NCBI RefSeq assembly: GCF_029227915.1
Contig: NC_079879.1
Coordinates: forward strand, 8,928,001 to 8,992,000
From: Hydractinia symbiolongicarpus
Lineage: Eukaryota > Cnidaria > Hydrozoa > Anthoathecata > Hydractiniidae
Reading direction: 5' to 3'
DNA: 64,000 bases
A program made the position numbers and the translations under genes. The notes beneath the pieces are model-generated. The model was not told the origin of the DNA and did not search any database. It saw only the letters and a program-made list of their open reading frames with translations. Numbering within the stretch: position 1 is the stretch's first letter; each line of letters opens with the position of its first letter. Shown here one piece after another: positions 1 through 10,397 of the stretch.

Positions 1-715
1 CTTATAAACTTTGCCAGAAAAAATAAAAGCCTACAAGTACGTAGAAGGGAGTGGAGGAGTTTCACAAGTCAGTACGTACGCACTTTATTAATTAGATCCA
101 TTTTTTTACATTTTGATGTGTTAAAATCGTCTCCATTAATTCTGTTAAAACAAGTTTTAATATTAAAAGTAATTTATTTTACTTACTGTAAAGATTTCAT
201 AGACTGAGTGTTCGACAAAATCTGATTATATAATACGAACTTCTTTCTTTATAAAAAAAACCCTGGCCTGTAACTTTTTAGATCTTTTTGGGAAGTTTTA
301 GTAATTATTTGTGTATGCAAAGAACAGGATCAGGGTAAAGGTGTACAGAGGGAAGCAGGGGGGCGCGGAAAATAAGAAAATTAGTGCGTACGTACTTTAT
401 GGATGACTCTCTAAAAAATCTGAAATAAAACTGAGGCGAATTCTTTTATCTATTTTCATGGTAGATGGTCAGTAATATCATTGTGATTAAAAATTCAAAA
501 ATTAAAATTTACCAAAATAGGATTTCACTGTATAGAAGCTGATTTAATTTGTCGGCGAGATGAAACCCCGTGAAGCCACGAGGTTTTCTTTCTGCGGAGC
601 CTGGTTCAGGGTCAAGTGTCGTCCAAATATAAAATAACCTAACACGTTCTGGGGACGAAGTCGCTATTAACGTAAACTAAATTTTGTATAAAGTCTTTTC
701 ATTTTATTTTTTTAG
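1..715. other. Intron sequence of the GGH gene
   Basis: AT-rich sequence with no recognisable GGH exon. A short stretch at 570-660 carries a 'CTGGGGACGAAG' motif related to a dispersed repeat seen elsewhere in the window. Confidence 0.5.
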
Positions 716-981
716 GTAAAACGTTTCCGTTTTATGGCGTACAATTTCATCCAGAGAAAACTATGTTTGAATGGGCTGAAACAATGACTATTCCTCATTC
801 ATCAAAAGCAATTCGATTTGGTCAGTTCATAGGTAACTCGTACATGGATCAAGTGCGTCGAAACACTAGACATTTTCACAACAGTTCCATTGAGCGAGAA
901 TATGTCATTGAAAATTACAGATCACTTAGAGCAGACAATATAAAAAGTCACACGCCATTTCAACAAATATATATTTTGTAA
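716..981 (+). CDS. GGH: Gamma-glutamyl hydrolase, 3'-terminal exon (partial gene)
   Basis: Last coding exon of a gamma-glutamyl hydrolase, the lysosomal or secreted cysteine peptidase that trims polyglutamate tails from folates. The exon follows a pyrimidine-rich stretch ending in AG at 714-715. It opens with a YGVQFHPEK block whose His is the catalytic His of this class I glutamine-amidotransferase-like family. It then runs through a variable tail and ends FQQIYIL before TAA at 979-981, matching the usual C-terminus. The nucleophile Cys lies in upstream exons outside the window. No other exon of the gene was seen in 1-715, which is therefore taken as intron. The first two bases complete a codon begun in the previous exon. 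Confidence 0.88.
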
Positions 982-1485
982 AAAAAAATTTTCTAATTGC
1001 AAGGACAAACTTGGCCTAGGAAAGAAATGTTCGCGAGAAACAACAATAATTTCCCTCGAAGAATAGTTTTCACCGCCAATCACGAAAGGGAAATAATACA
1101 AGCACACCCATTTTTAATGTTTTTGTTTTGTTTATCCTTTAAAATATAAGGGGAAATATGTACGAATTAGTCAATTTATAATATTTCTTAAGTAAAAATT
1201 TGATGCCTGTTAAACAATCCTTAAAGTCAAGTCCGGCAAGAAATACAAATCTGTGAAATTAATTGCGGTTAGTCAAAACACCCTGCAAAAATTTATTCGA
1301 TTAAATTGTGCACGAAACACGCAGGCCTAAATTGCGCCAATGTTATTTTACAGTTTTAGAAAACACGATCCCACGGAAGCAAAATTTTGGAGCTTTTTTC
1401 GCTTTGCAGCTTTGGGTCGTGTGTGTATAAAAAGCGTGTATATCAAACAGTATGGTAGCTAAAGTTGTGTGCTTTTATTTCAACT
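982..1485. other. Intergenic, probable GGH 3' UTR and flank
   Basis: AT-rich sequence after the GGH stop codon. No open frame, RNA gene or mobile-element end was recognised. Confidence 0.4.
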
Positions 1486-2090
1486 TACTGTATTTTTCTC
1501 TCTAATAAGCGCCGCGGCGCTTATCAAATGTTCATGTTTTTAGATGCAGCGCTTGATAGAGGGCGGCGCTAATAAAAGGGCGGTGCTTATTACAAAGTTT
1601 GATATTTCTGCTTTTAAATACTTCGGGGTACAAACATTAAGGCACAAAAAAGACAATTAAAACACATCTGACGATGCAGACAGTAAAGATGAACAAGAGC
1701 TTCTTGTGTTGGACACCAATCGAGTTATCAAAACTGACCAACCAATATCTTCAAGCAGTTGACTCTAATTTAATTATAGCGAATGTGTAGTGGGAAAGAG
1801 AAAAAGAGAATAGGATTTAGATAAGTTAGAATGTTTTGCAATGGATAAAAAAATTCTAAAATCGCGCACGAGGGAAATTGATGAGAAAGAAAAATATTCA
1901 CATTTGGAGATTGATAGAAGTGGAAGAATTTACATACAAAAAAAACAATAGAATTTAGAATAATAATCGTCGTTTTGTCATTTTTGTGAGTTTCTAGAAA
2001 GCACCGCATATTTTGATGATGCGCTTATAGGAGGGCGGCGCTCATTGGAGGGCGGCGCTAATTAGAGGGCGGGCTAGAGAAAATACGGTA
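1486..2090. mobile_element. Non-autonomous Tc1/mariner-like (pogo/Tigger type) element, about 605 bp
   Basis: Ends are inverted: CTGTATTTTTCTC after TA at 1486-1487, and GAGAAAATACGG before TA at 2089-2090, consistent with a TA target duplication. Just inside both ends are GC-rich blocks of the type GAGGGCGGCGCTAATTA, several copies at each side (1507-1600 and 2020-2070). Between them, 1664-1761 reads as an acidic C-terminal-like peptide (DDADSKDEQELLVLD) followed by a stop, which resembles the tail of a pogo/Tigger transposase. No catalytic domain remains. The class call rests on the TA duplication and the terminal motif. Confidence 0.55.
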
Positions 2091-3247
2091 GGCGTCATGA
2101 ACGGTAACCGGGATGTTTGTTTAGGTAAACCTTCCATAGCAACAAGCCGCCATTATAAATGTTCGAATTACATGGTATATGAAACAAGAAAAACAAACAA
2201 TCCGGTTTAAAGGAGTTGAATAATGATGATTTCTAGGTAGTTTAGTTTAAAAATATGTTATATTTTGGTAAGTTTTAAAAGGTTTTCTGTTAGCTAGTGA
2301 TACAAGCAATACTAATGATATATAATTAAAAGTGATAGTCACGATGTGATTTAAAAGGGTACCTAGCTAGCAAAAGTTGGGTCAGAACAGTGGTGGCTTA
2401 AATCAATATTTAATAGCTAACTTGTGTGTGTCCACACTATGTATAGCCAGCTATTTTTATTACTGATCCAATTATAAAAATGGGACAGGCCTATCCTTTA
2501 GCAGTTCAGGAGATATAAGGTGAAGATTTGGAAACAGTTTCCCTCTGTTTTGAGCAGCAGTTTCCATATTCAGAAACTTTTTTTCTGTAAAATAGGAAAG
2601 AGTTTATATACGGAAACAATTTTAGTTTTCTGTTTTCCACCAGCTACTTTGGGTTTCTGCATTATGATCTTTTGACCTATAGGATAGCCTTACCAATAAA
2701 CTTAAAAATATTATATGGAACTTGGCTGTACTACTGGAGTTTTAATCAAATTTACCCCAAGCCAAGCCCAAAAACAGTTTCTAAAGTCGAGAACAATTTC
2801 TGTTTTACAAAAAAAAAACATAAAATCCGATATCAGAGATTGTTTCATTCTTTTATTGAGAGTTTTATTATCTGAAAACTTTTTTCATAACTGTACCTTA
2901 TCCCACACTGTTTAGATCGATGCATATTTCATTGCACCTCGTCACAGTTTAAGTTATTCTCTGATCTTGAGCATTATTAATATTACTCATATTCTAAGTC
3001 TCACAACATGAAAAATTAGTAGCCCTACTTATAATTTGTGAATTTCTCTAAGGTCATAGCCTTCTTAATTCCTAACAGTTTTACTTTCTTTTTTTCAAAT
3101 TCTTAATTGTAGTGGTTGACCAAAACTGTAAATTTGTCTACTGGGTTGGTTTATATATTGACACGCCTGACCCAACCTTGATGAATGTATATAGATAATT
3201 GTCTCAAGATGGGGCAGGTTTAACTACTATTGACAAAGGGGAGTCAG

Positions 3248-3682
3248 GTAAGAGCCAGCATCTGGGATACCTACAACCAGGACAGGTATGTTTTTTATAA
3301 GCATCTATACGCCTAATATAATCATTTTGTATATAGGCATATGATGAACATTATATATGTGAAGCCTAAGAAAATGTTGTTTAAATGAAGTTTTTATGTT
3401 TTTTGTTTCATGAGCAGTTTCTTTTTACTTTTCATGTCTGAATTAATCAATATGTAGTGAGATTTAGATTATAATTTCTGGTGTTTAAAATTTAAATGCA
3501 TTTTTTATTTAAAGAAGCATATTTTGAGCCTGATCGTGTGTTTTCATTAGCATATTCCAAGCCATTTTGTGTAAAACCTGGGGTAGCGTATAAACCTCTG
3601 CTTTAGAACGTATTACTTTTTTCCGCCTATTTTAATAGTAGTAATTCCAGATCTGGGGTTTGTCCCAGATGCCAGCCCTTAC
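3248..3682. repeat. Imperfect inverted repeat, possible small MITE
   Basis: The arm at 3248-3267 (GTAAGAGCCAGCATCTGGGA) is matched at 17 of 20 positions by the reverse complement of 3663-3682. The spacer is AT-rich with no coding potential. No target duplication was recognised. Confidence 0.35.
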
Positions 3683-3737
3683 GCATGATTCTTGGCTTTT
3701 AAAAACTGTGTTATAAACCAGGTCTCAGCTAATTATC

Positions 3738-3990
3738 AACATATAACTTTGGACTTTTAAAGATCATTTGGACAGTGAAAAATTGAGCCAGGCCTAACAC
3801 ATAACTCTGGACTTTTTTGAGACTATAATTAGAGCGGTCAGACCTACCATGGACATAACACTTGTGGTTTTTAGCATTGTAATAAGTTGGAACAGGCCAA
3901 ACTATTAACACACCTTATGGACTTTTGGAGGCTGTCATGAGATGGTCCAGGCCCAACTTAGGACACACAACTCTTAAAAAGTCATCATAT
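3738..3990. repeat. Diverged minisatellite, unit roughly 55-65 bp
   Basis: Variants of 'CACATAACTCTGGACTTTT' recur near 3740, 3800, 3855, 3910 and 3960. They are separated by related text containing 'gagccaggcc', 'gaacaggcc' or 'gtccaggcc'. The copies differ too much for the exact period to be read by eye. Confidence 0.45.
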
Positions 3991-4435
3991 GGGCTGAACC
4001 AAATAATTGACAAATGTCATTAAGAATTTTTAAAGAATATTAACAGGTAAGTCAGGCTCAAATGTAGAAAAAAAGGATTACATGAACAAAAATGTCTTGA
4101 GGAATGAAAAGACGAATAAAAATGACAACTTGAAATATAATAAATTCTCTTTCTGATAAAATGGCCTTATTGTGCAATTGTAATGCAATGGATTCACAAT
4201 ATTGATAATACTTCTTTTGACCTCATCTTTGTAATGGTGGAGTACTTAAGGCTTTGCTTTTTAAGTCTGCATATTTTATAAGGGGGGAAAATGGGCACAC
4301 AACAGCACTTTATAAAAGTTTTGTTTCCGCAGGGGTGTTGGTCCATTAACCAACGTTGAAAATGTGCTAGCTGTACTTTAGGGTTAGGGTTAGGGTTCCA
4401 CAATGTCTGCATTATGGAACAATACGCTCCATACT

Positions 4436-4487
4436 CGAACTGGTCCAACACCTGAACTGGTCCAAAACCTGAACTGGTCCAAAACAT
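4436..4487. repeat. Short tandem repeat, 17-bp unit
   Basis: Three near-identical copies of 'CTGAACTGGTCCAAAAC'-like sequence in a row. Confidence 0.6.
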
Positions 4488-5064
4488 CGTGGAATTGATT
4501 TTGGATTTAACTAAGTAACTTAAGATCATATATCCCAAATCTGCTGTGAAGATTGACAAGTTCAGAGTGCGTGTTACTTAGATAGAAACAGCGTACCTAA
4601 TTGCTTGTGGTTACAATCTTTAAAATTCTTCTCTCTTTCAAAATATATTATATCTGGGTTTGTAGCTGTATTTTACAATCTTACCCTTATCTACACAATA
4701 TTAAATCATTTAATAATATTCAAAATATTTCAACTAGGTATTGGCCTGGATTAGCCAACCGTCTTCACCAATCAATCTTGGCCATTATTCTTATTACTTC
4801 CATTGATCCAAAGCTTAAAACATGTACCAGTCTTCCTTTTCACAAAAAATGTTTTTGTCTTGTTTTACAATTATTAGTCTTCCTTATCACCATCTGTTTT
4901 ATATTTTGTTTTGAACTTCTTCTTTTTTAAACTAATTACAGAATTGAATCCTAAAATTACTTATTATAATCAGCACGTAGTAAGTATTGCATTATTTCTG
5001 AATCTATATACATTGTTTCGTACTTTATATATAAATATTTTAGTACAAAAAGTTAAATATCAAG

Positions 5065-6582
5065 ATGTCCATGACAGCAGGTTATAGAATGAATAACAGA
5101 CTCACTGCAACAGAAAAACTGGAAGCCCAATACAGAGAGAAGAGAGTAGTCACACCCTTTTCAACTCAGTCATTAAACAGATTCGTGGAAGTATGTATAA
5201 TTGACTTATTGACGCTGTTGTTTTGAATATTATACTTCTGACTTGTATTACAAAGTACATTTTGTTCTTTTAACCTTGCAAACACAAAACTCAACAACAA
5301 AATTTGAAGCCCAAAATTGTGGAATCGTTAAAACGTTTTGCGAAATTAAAACCCTCCGAAATAATTGCGAAATATAAATTTTTCTTTTTGCTAAATTTAT
5401 ACCTGTTAAATTTTTCATGGCTATTTTGTCATGTGTAGCCCCAAGGATTACAGTATGTCCAGACTAACACAAACCTTTATTAAGTATCTGAAAACAAATA
5501 AGTCATCGTTGTGGTCAACTTTATGGATGACGTCACTAGTGCGCTTTATGATTAAAACGGTTTAGAAAGTCATACATAAAAACGTTGCAATGTGAAAAAT
5601 CTAGATAAACGTGTAATTGAATGGATAATAAAAACCGAATTGTATGAAGTAATATTACATTTCAAAATAAACACATTGATGCGCAAAATTTGCTGTCATG
5701 GAAAATGAAAGCACTATGTGTGATTATAAAAAATAAAATATATTCGCCATTTTTTTTCCCTTTAAAGCCAACACCCCAAAAAAATTGGCCAGCTGTTGAA
5801 TTGGGCACAGACCCTTTGCCCTTCAGATACAATAGAGCTAAATGTGAAGGAAAAAATGGAACATAAAAAACATAGAACAACGATAAATAACATTAGTTTT
5901 TAATGACAAAATCTAGTTTACATAAGAGACTCCTCTCATAACCTGATTTTTGTTACTAAAGGTTAGAAAAGCACCATCTGCTGATTCCACAAAGAAGCGT
6001 AAACCGAATGAGAACACTCAGTTCAGAAAGTTTTACGAGAGAGGTGACCTACCCATTGCCTTGGAACATGATACGAAAGGTAACAAAATCGCTTGGAAAG
6101 TTGAAATCGAGAAGCTCGACTATCATCATTATCTTCCGTTATTTTTCGACGGCTTAAAAAATACCAAGCATCCCTATCGCTTTTTTGCATGTCAAGGTAT
6201 TCACGACATGTTAGAGCATGGAAGTCAGAAAGTATTGTTGGTTATTCCGCAACTCATCGTTCCCATTCGAGACGCGCTTGATACAAGAGATCCTGAAGTT
6301 ATTTGCACAACATTAAAGATACTGCAACACCTGGTCGTCTGCTCTGATTTGGTTGGTCAAGCACTTGTACCGTATTATCGGCAAATTTTACCGATTATCA
6401 ATATTTTTAAAGAGAAAAATATAAATTGCGGAGATCGCATCGACTACAGCCAACAAAAGCGTGAAAATATCGGTGATTTGATCAACGAAACGCTGGAATT
6501 ATTTGAAAGACACGGGGGTAAGGATGCGTTTATCAACATCAAGTATATGGTACCTACATACGAGTCGTGCTTGCTAAACTGA
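5065..6582 (+). CDS. PACRG: Parkin coregulated gene protein (PACRG), two exons, complete
   Basis: Exons 5065-5190 and 5962-6582, 248 residues. PACRG is an axonemal protein of the inner junction of ciliary doublet microtubules, where it works with CFAP20. Exon 1 starts at ATG 5065 ([12 protein letters not shown]) and ends at a GTATGT donor in phase 0. Exon 2 follows AG at 5960-5961. The core is strongly conserved: [61 protein letters not shown], and the typical end [16 protein letters not shown] then TGA. Only the N-terminal 50 or so residues vary, as usual in this family. The armadillo-like helical core is intact and nothing is broken. No parkin gene is visible upstream in head-to-head position as in vertebrates. 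Confidence 0.96.
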
Positions 6583-8123
6583 TCTCTTGCGGCATATTTT
6601 TGTTAATGTCGCATCCCATCGACTGTACAAATTCTTTTGTTCATATTTGCTGGATTATAATTAGGATATGCTCGGGGTAAGTAATTTACTAGTGGAGGAT
6701 TTTCGGATATATTGAAGTTATTATGAGTAATAACTGAAGGTAAAAGATTATTCATTTTTCGCTTTCTTGAGGGTTATTCTCAGACTACTATTTAGTTACG
6801 TTCTTTTCTTAGTCCTTCGAAGAGTTAGCTAATTGTGATATTTTTTTATCGTTAAATTGATTGATTATTAATATAATTTATTTTTTAACTAAAGTTATTT
6901 TTATGTAAATTTGCATGACTGAAAGTATACATACATATATATTGATAACCGTGTATTATGTTGGTACAGCTTGTCTGTTGTATTTTCTTCAAACGTGTAA
7001 TAGCTGCTTATTTTTAAACACTTGTTTTACTTATCAAAGACAAATTATGCCCACGAAATATTTCTAGCGTCGTGTTTACTAGTATATTTTTTGTCCTACT
7101 GCGTCTTATACCTCCACATTGCATTGACCAAAGGAAGTAACGTGCAAATACCTTAGGTAAATACACCCATGGACCACCAGTTTTTTTCCTGATGCAACAA
7201 ACACTACAGGTGTTGTATATTGCCCGTGTAAATTTTATATCAGCGCATTTTGATAAGAAAATCATTTGAAAGACCAACAAAAAAAATCAAGAATAGTTGG
7301 TAAACCTCGTCCTTAAAGTTTTTCTACGCTTACGAAGAACATCGCAATATCATTAGACATAGAAAAAGCCTGGGACGAGGTTAGACGTAGGAAAAGAAAC
7401 TAATTAACCGTTAGCGGGTGCTTTTTCATTCAGAGAGTTAAGTGTCGTACGTATTTCGGGCAAGACTATTTCTGATATGTGTAGCACATTCTAATATATC
7501 GCTGTTCAGTGTTTGTGCCCATGTCACGGGTCTGCCCGTTTGTACACGTTCTGGACATCAGGTTTAACTCGTGTAACATATCAAGTATCGCTATTTTGTG
7601 CATTCTCAGCACAAAGTAGCAATTCAGAAGCCATTTTGAACAAAATAGAAAGATTATTACCGGCAGATCTGTCTAATTTTAGACACTTATTGCTTCAAAG
7701 ATTGGAATACAATTTTCGTCATTTACCTGGGAGGTGTTCGTCAAAGTAGTTTTATTTATATTTATGAATATCACATTTGCAACGCAATGGAGCGTCCGCA
7801 AGGGACTGGGTATAAGCAAAGTAGATAGATTTTTGCCAACCTCGTCACCAGAGCCCAGACACGACGAGAAGAAATATTTCTTTCCGCAAAATTTAAACCT
7901 TTTTGATCAGCATATCAAGCTCCACCATTGCACTTTCATCAACCTCGTCTTCAGGTCTTGTTAGGGTTTTATGTCAAAAATTTTTAGGTTATAGCTGTTA
8001 GCCTGAGCTAAAAACGTTGACCAATAAAGATTGATGTTTCTCACAGCGGTTTTTTTAAACACCGCACTCGCGACATTGAACTTTTTTTGGACTATGCGGA
8101 TATGTCAGTGCAAATTTTATCTA
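6583..8123. other. Intergenic region between PACRG and the Polinton
   Basis: Holds the PACRG 3' flank and dispersed repeats, including an inverted pair at 7303-7312 and 7373-7382 (AACCTCGTCC and GGGACGAGGTT). An open stretch around 7610-7745 (SNSEAILNKIERLLPADLSN) could be an exon, but it has no recognisable family and no clear splice partner, so no gene is called. Confidence 0.4.
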
Positions 8124-8128
8124 CCTTT
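8124..8128. repeat. Left target-site duplication of the Polinton (CCTTT)
   Basis: Direct repeat of 5 bp touching the left terminus and identical to 22076-22080. Polinton duplications are usually 5-6 bp. Confidence 0.7.
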
Positions 8129-8322
8129 AGAGATAGTAAAATGTATGTTCTAGCGCAGTCGACGATGACGACACCCGAATTCCGGCAAATCCAATAAATC
8201 CGATAAATCCGACAATTCCGGAAATACCGATAAAATATCGAGCATGCGCATTTTGAGAATGGGGGAATAATGCTGACATCAACAAAATCCTACGCATGCG
8301 CATTTGAGTAGGGAAAAGTCGC
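8129..8322 (+). repeat. Left terminal inverted repeat of the Polinton
   Basis: Reverse complement matches 21929-22075. The inner part holds a degenerate 9-bp run (AATCCGATA-type), and both repeats share 'GGAATAATGCTGACATCAACAAAAT'-like sequence. The left copy has about 38 bp, including a second GCATGCGCATTTTGAGAAT block, that the right copy lacks, so the two have diverged by an indel. Confidence 0.88.
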
Positions 8323-8367
8323 ATAGAGTTGTGAACGTGCTGGTTTAGGCCTGGATATAATATAAAC

Positions 8368-8799
8368 ATGAGCCGAAATCATGAGAATGCAACTTGCGAT
8401 CACATGAAGACACAGGAAATGTGGGTCATGGCGATTGAAGGGGAACCCCGGCTGCTCGAGTTTATTCCGGACCATTTTAAGAATCGTGAAATGTACACCA
8501 TGATGGTTCGGTCGCATCCCCATCTGCTCGGGCCTGTCCCGGACCATTTCAAGACCCAAGAAATGTGCGCTAGGCTTGTTGAAGAGATGCCATGGAAGCT
8601 CACGGATGTTCCGAAACGTTTTATGACACAGGAAATGTGCACCAGGGCGGTTCAAGAGTACCCCTGGCTGCTCAAGCATGTTTTGGACCGCTCCAAGACG
8701 CTAGAAATGTGCGCTGGGACTGTTGGACGGAAATCCTTGCTACTAGAATATGTTCAATTCAACTCCCACGTGGACCCCCAGGGTCCACGTGGGAGTTGA
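8368..8799 (+). pseudogene. Polinton ORF of 24-residue repeats, truncated
   Basis: Frame opening MSRNHENATCDHMKTQEM and made of five tandem 24-residue units with consensus 'DHFKTQEMCxxxVxxxPWLLxxVP'. Units 1-5 start near residues 11, 35, 59, 83 and 107. Similar Asp-His-Phe-Lys-Thr-Gln-Glu-Met-Cys repeats are known to me from uncharacterised proteins of mobile or viral elements; their function is unknown. The fifth unit stops abruptly where a perfect 25-bp fold-back begins (8753), and the frame ends in unrelated residues. The protein is therefore probably cut short. A helical-repeat, protein-interaction role would be a guess. Confidence 0.55.
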
Positions 8800-8805
8800 A
8801 TTGAA
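8753..8805. repeat. Perfect 25-bp inverted repeat with 3-nt loop
   Basis: Arms 8753-8777 and 8781-8805 are exactly complementary around the loop CCA at 8778-8780. The arm contains CCCACGTGGACCC. It interrupts the 24-residue repeat frame and looks like a template-switch or fold-back scar rather than a gene-end signal. Confidence 0.85.
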
Positions 8806-8882
8806 TTGAATATCGAAGAAGTAAACGTTGAAAATATCATGCTAAGCGACCCTATTCCAGCAAACAAGGGCATGAACGCTTT

Positions 8883-9356
8883 ATGATTGCCTATAAAAAT
8901 AGCGACAAACTAGCTCCTTTACCGATCAAGACACCTAAAAAGATCCATTCCAATGGTACCTCGCGTTACTCGGAGGGTTCCGCACTCACCATATCATTCG
9001 ATCTCACCTACAACCCCGAGTGGACAGAAAAATATGAGGAAATACTAACCAAGGCGGAGTCCCTCGAGGGTCATTGCTTCACTACTACTCCCTTGAAAAA
9101 AGGGCGATATCTCCATACCAAGCTGAAGGAGTGGGAGGGTAAAATCAAGACCAATATCCACAATAAAAAGGTACCGGAGGACAGCTGCGAGTGCAAGGCT
9201 ATCATCAAGCCCGCCGACATCTATAAGCAAGGCGAAAACTATTATCTCCAGACATACCTCAAAGAGTGCAAGTATAAGGATGTCGAGTTTTATGGTACCT
9301 CATACCTTAGCGACTCTGACGACAACGATGATGAAGGGGGCTTCACTGTACCGTAA
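8883..9356 (+). CDS. Polinton protein with acidic C-terminal tail, possible single-strand DNA-binding protein
   Basis: 157 codons from the first ATG. A related N-terminal segment (NIEEVNVENIML...) lies just upstream in another frame, overlapping as ATGA at 8883, so the true N-terminus may have been lost by a frameshift. The body is mixed alpha/beta in feel (ALTISFDLTYN, KKGRYLHTKL, NYYLQTYLKECKYKDVEFYG). It ends in a strongly acidic, Phe-bearing tail (SDSDDNDDEGGFTVP). Such tails are typical of replicative single-strand DNA-binding proteins, where they recruit the polymerase. That functional reading is inference: no OB-fold motif can be proven by eye. A stem-loop follows 15 bp after the stop codon. 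Confidence 0.45.
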   Translation: MIAYKNSDKLAPLPIKTPKKIHSNGTSRYSEGSALTISFDLTYNPEWTEKYEEILTKAESLEGHCFTTTPLKKGRYLHTKLKEWEGKIKTNIHNKKVPEDSCECKAIIKPADIYKQGENYYLQTYLKECKYKDVEFYGTSYLSDSDDNDDEGGFTVP

Positions 9357-9370
9357 GTGGTTTATCAAGG

Positions 9371-9396
9371 TTCTATGGTTGTCTTCAACCATAGAA
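9371..9396. promoter_or_regulatory. Stem-loop between two + strand Polinton genes
   Basis: Perfect 11-bp stem TTCTATGGTTG/CAACCATAGAA with loop TCTT, between the stop at 9354-9356 and the ATG at 9403. Its placement suggests a transcript-end signal for the upstream gene. Confidence 0.7.
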
Positions 9397-9402
9397 ACAA
9401 AC

Positions 9403-9681
9403 ATGAACATTCCCGAACTGAAAAAAGAAGCGAAAGCACTGAAGATTTCTAACTACTCCACTATGAAAAAAGCTGAACTCATCGAGGCGATCTGCAAGGT
9501 CAAGTACAAGGACGCTACGACACAGACAGACGGTCCTTACTGCAAATCTTGCGTCAGTCTCGCTTGGCAGAAAAATCTTGACCAATGCTCCAGAGAGCTC
9601 TCTGAAAAGCAGCGACGTGTCGTACATGACTGTGGTCTTATCATCGATAAAGACACTGGAGAAGTACTCGAAATCGAGTAA
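9403..9681 (+). CDS. Small Polinton protein with SAP-like N-terminal motif
   Basis: 92 residues. The start at 9403 is chosen because the stem-loop sits directly before it. Residues 1-30 (MNIPELKKEAKALKISNYST then MKKAELIEAI) have the helix-turn-helix look of SAP or Rho-N DNA-binding modules. The same pattern (SKLRKADLVALL) occurs at the N-terminus of the polymerase gene of this element. A CxxC pair (YCKSCVS) near residue 50 could bind metal. The rest is charged and ends in DTGEVLEIE. A role in binding element DNA is plausible inference. The frame is intact. Confidence 0.55.
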   Translation: MNIPELKKEAKALKISNYSTMKKAELIEAICKVKYKDATTQTDGPYCKSCVSLAWQKNLDQCSRELSEKQRRVVHDCGLIIDKDTGEVLEIE

Positions 9682-9685
9682 GTGA

Positions 9686-9711
9686 TCTAGTATGTTGTTC
9701 AACACACTAGA
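9686..9711. terminator. Stem-loop just after the SAP-like gene
   Basis: Twelve-pair stem TCTAGTATGTTG/CAACACACTAGA with one mismatch, starting 5 bp after the stop codon at 9679-9681. Confidence 0.65.
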
Positions 9712-9780
9712 CCCTTGTGTAAGCAGGCGGCTCCTCTAAGTACCGATGACATAATGCGCAGATTGAAGTTTTTTTAGCAG

Positions 9781-10374
9781 TTAATCCTTGGCTTCCTCAC
9801 ACCCTTGCGCGACAAGTTGCTGTCGCTCCCGTTCATCAATAGAGTCCACGATTTTGCGTGTTCGTTGTGGGGCTTGTTCATTTAGCACCAGGTATTTTTG
9901 CTTTTCCCACATGATTAGGGTGAACTCATAGTCGCTGATCACACCATTTTTCACAGCCTTGCTAATAAGGTCAACGATGGAGTTGAGCTTGGTCTCTGCC
10001 AGTAGTCTTATCACTTTGTGCTTTTTGCTCTTCGCACCTAGCCTCTACCCAGCGTTCCGTAGACCCGCTTGTCCTAGTCCCACAGCAATAGTGATCCCAC
10101 CCATGGCTATGCTGAGGGGAGCTCCCAACCCTGATGCCAATGCCCCTATTCCAACACCAGATGTGATGATGCTGATACAGAGCAAACCATGGTCGCAGAA
10201 CCTCACCCAGGTCCCATGCATCTTGAACTTTTTAGCGAGCTTGTCACGCTCTTTAATCTCAGCTTGCAGGTATTGTTCCACTTCTTCGATTTTCTTGAGC
10301 CTGTAGGCTTGTGAACTGTCCTCTTCCGGAGGTGCAGAAGGTAAAGGCGGGTAAAGCTTCGTAATATCTGTCAT
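9781..10374 (-). pseudogene. Polinton two-segment membrane protein, interrupted by one in-frame TAG
   Basis: A single minus-strand frame of 197 sense codons runs from ATG at 10374 to 9781, broken only by TAG at 10045-10047. The N-terminal part is proline-rich (YPPLPSAPPEED). A charged helix follows (YRLKKIEEVEQYLQAEIKER), then two hydrophobic segments (LLCISIITSGVGIGALASGL and LSIAMGGITIAVGLG), then a helical tail (KLNSIVDLISKAVKNG). Similar proteins recur in Polintons of cnidarian genomes as I know them; their function is not established. A membrane or virion-associated role is inferred from the hydrophobic hairpin. Because the frame is kept on both sides, a single point mutation explains the break. 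Confidence 0.7.
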
Positions 10375-10393
10375 TTATTCTATAAGCAAATGC
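10375..10393 (-). promoter_or_regulatory. TATA-like box directly before a Polinton start codon
   Basis: On the minus strand GCTTATAGAATAA runs straight into ATG. Comparable boxes precede the starts at 16790 (CCTATAATAAACC), 17138 (CTTATAACAA) and 15403 (TCTCTAAAATAA). Confidence 0.45.
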
Positions 10394-10397
10394 ATGG

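Larger units (their letters stand above)
2091..5064. other. Intergenic region upstream of PACRG with degenerate repeats
   Basis: No gene recognised. It contains an imperfect inverted repeat (3248-3267 with 3663-3682), a diverged minisatellite (about 3738-3990), a three-copy TTAGGG tract (4381-4397) and a 17-bp tandem repeat (4436-4487). The PACRG promoter should lie near 4700-5060, but no clear core element was identified. Confidence 0.4.

Noticed and set aside
4381-4397. TTAGGG repeats as a telomere or telomere fusion
   Set aside because: Only about three units, within ordinary sequence; chance or repair-inserted at most.
7513-7964. Two short plus-strand frames as a gene
   Set aside because: No family, no convincing splice sites, overlaps dispersed-repeat motifs.
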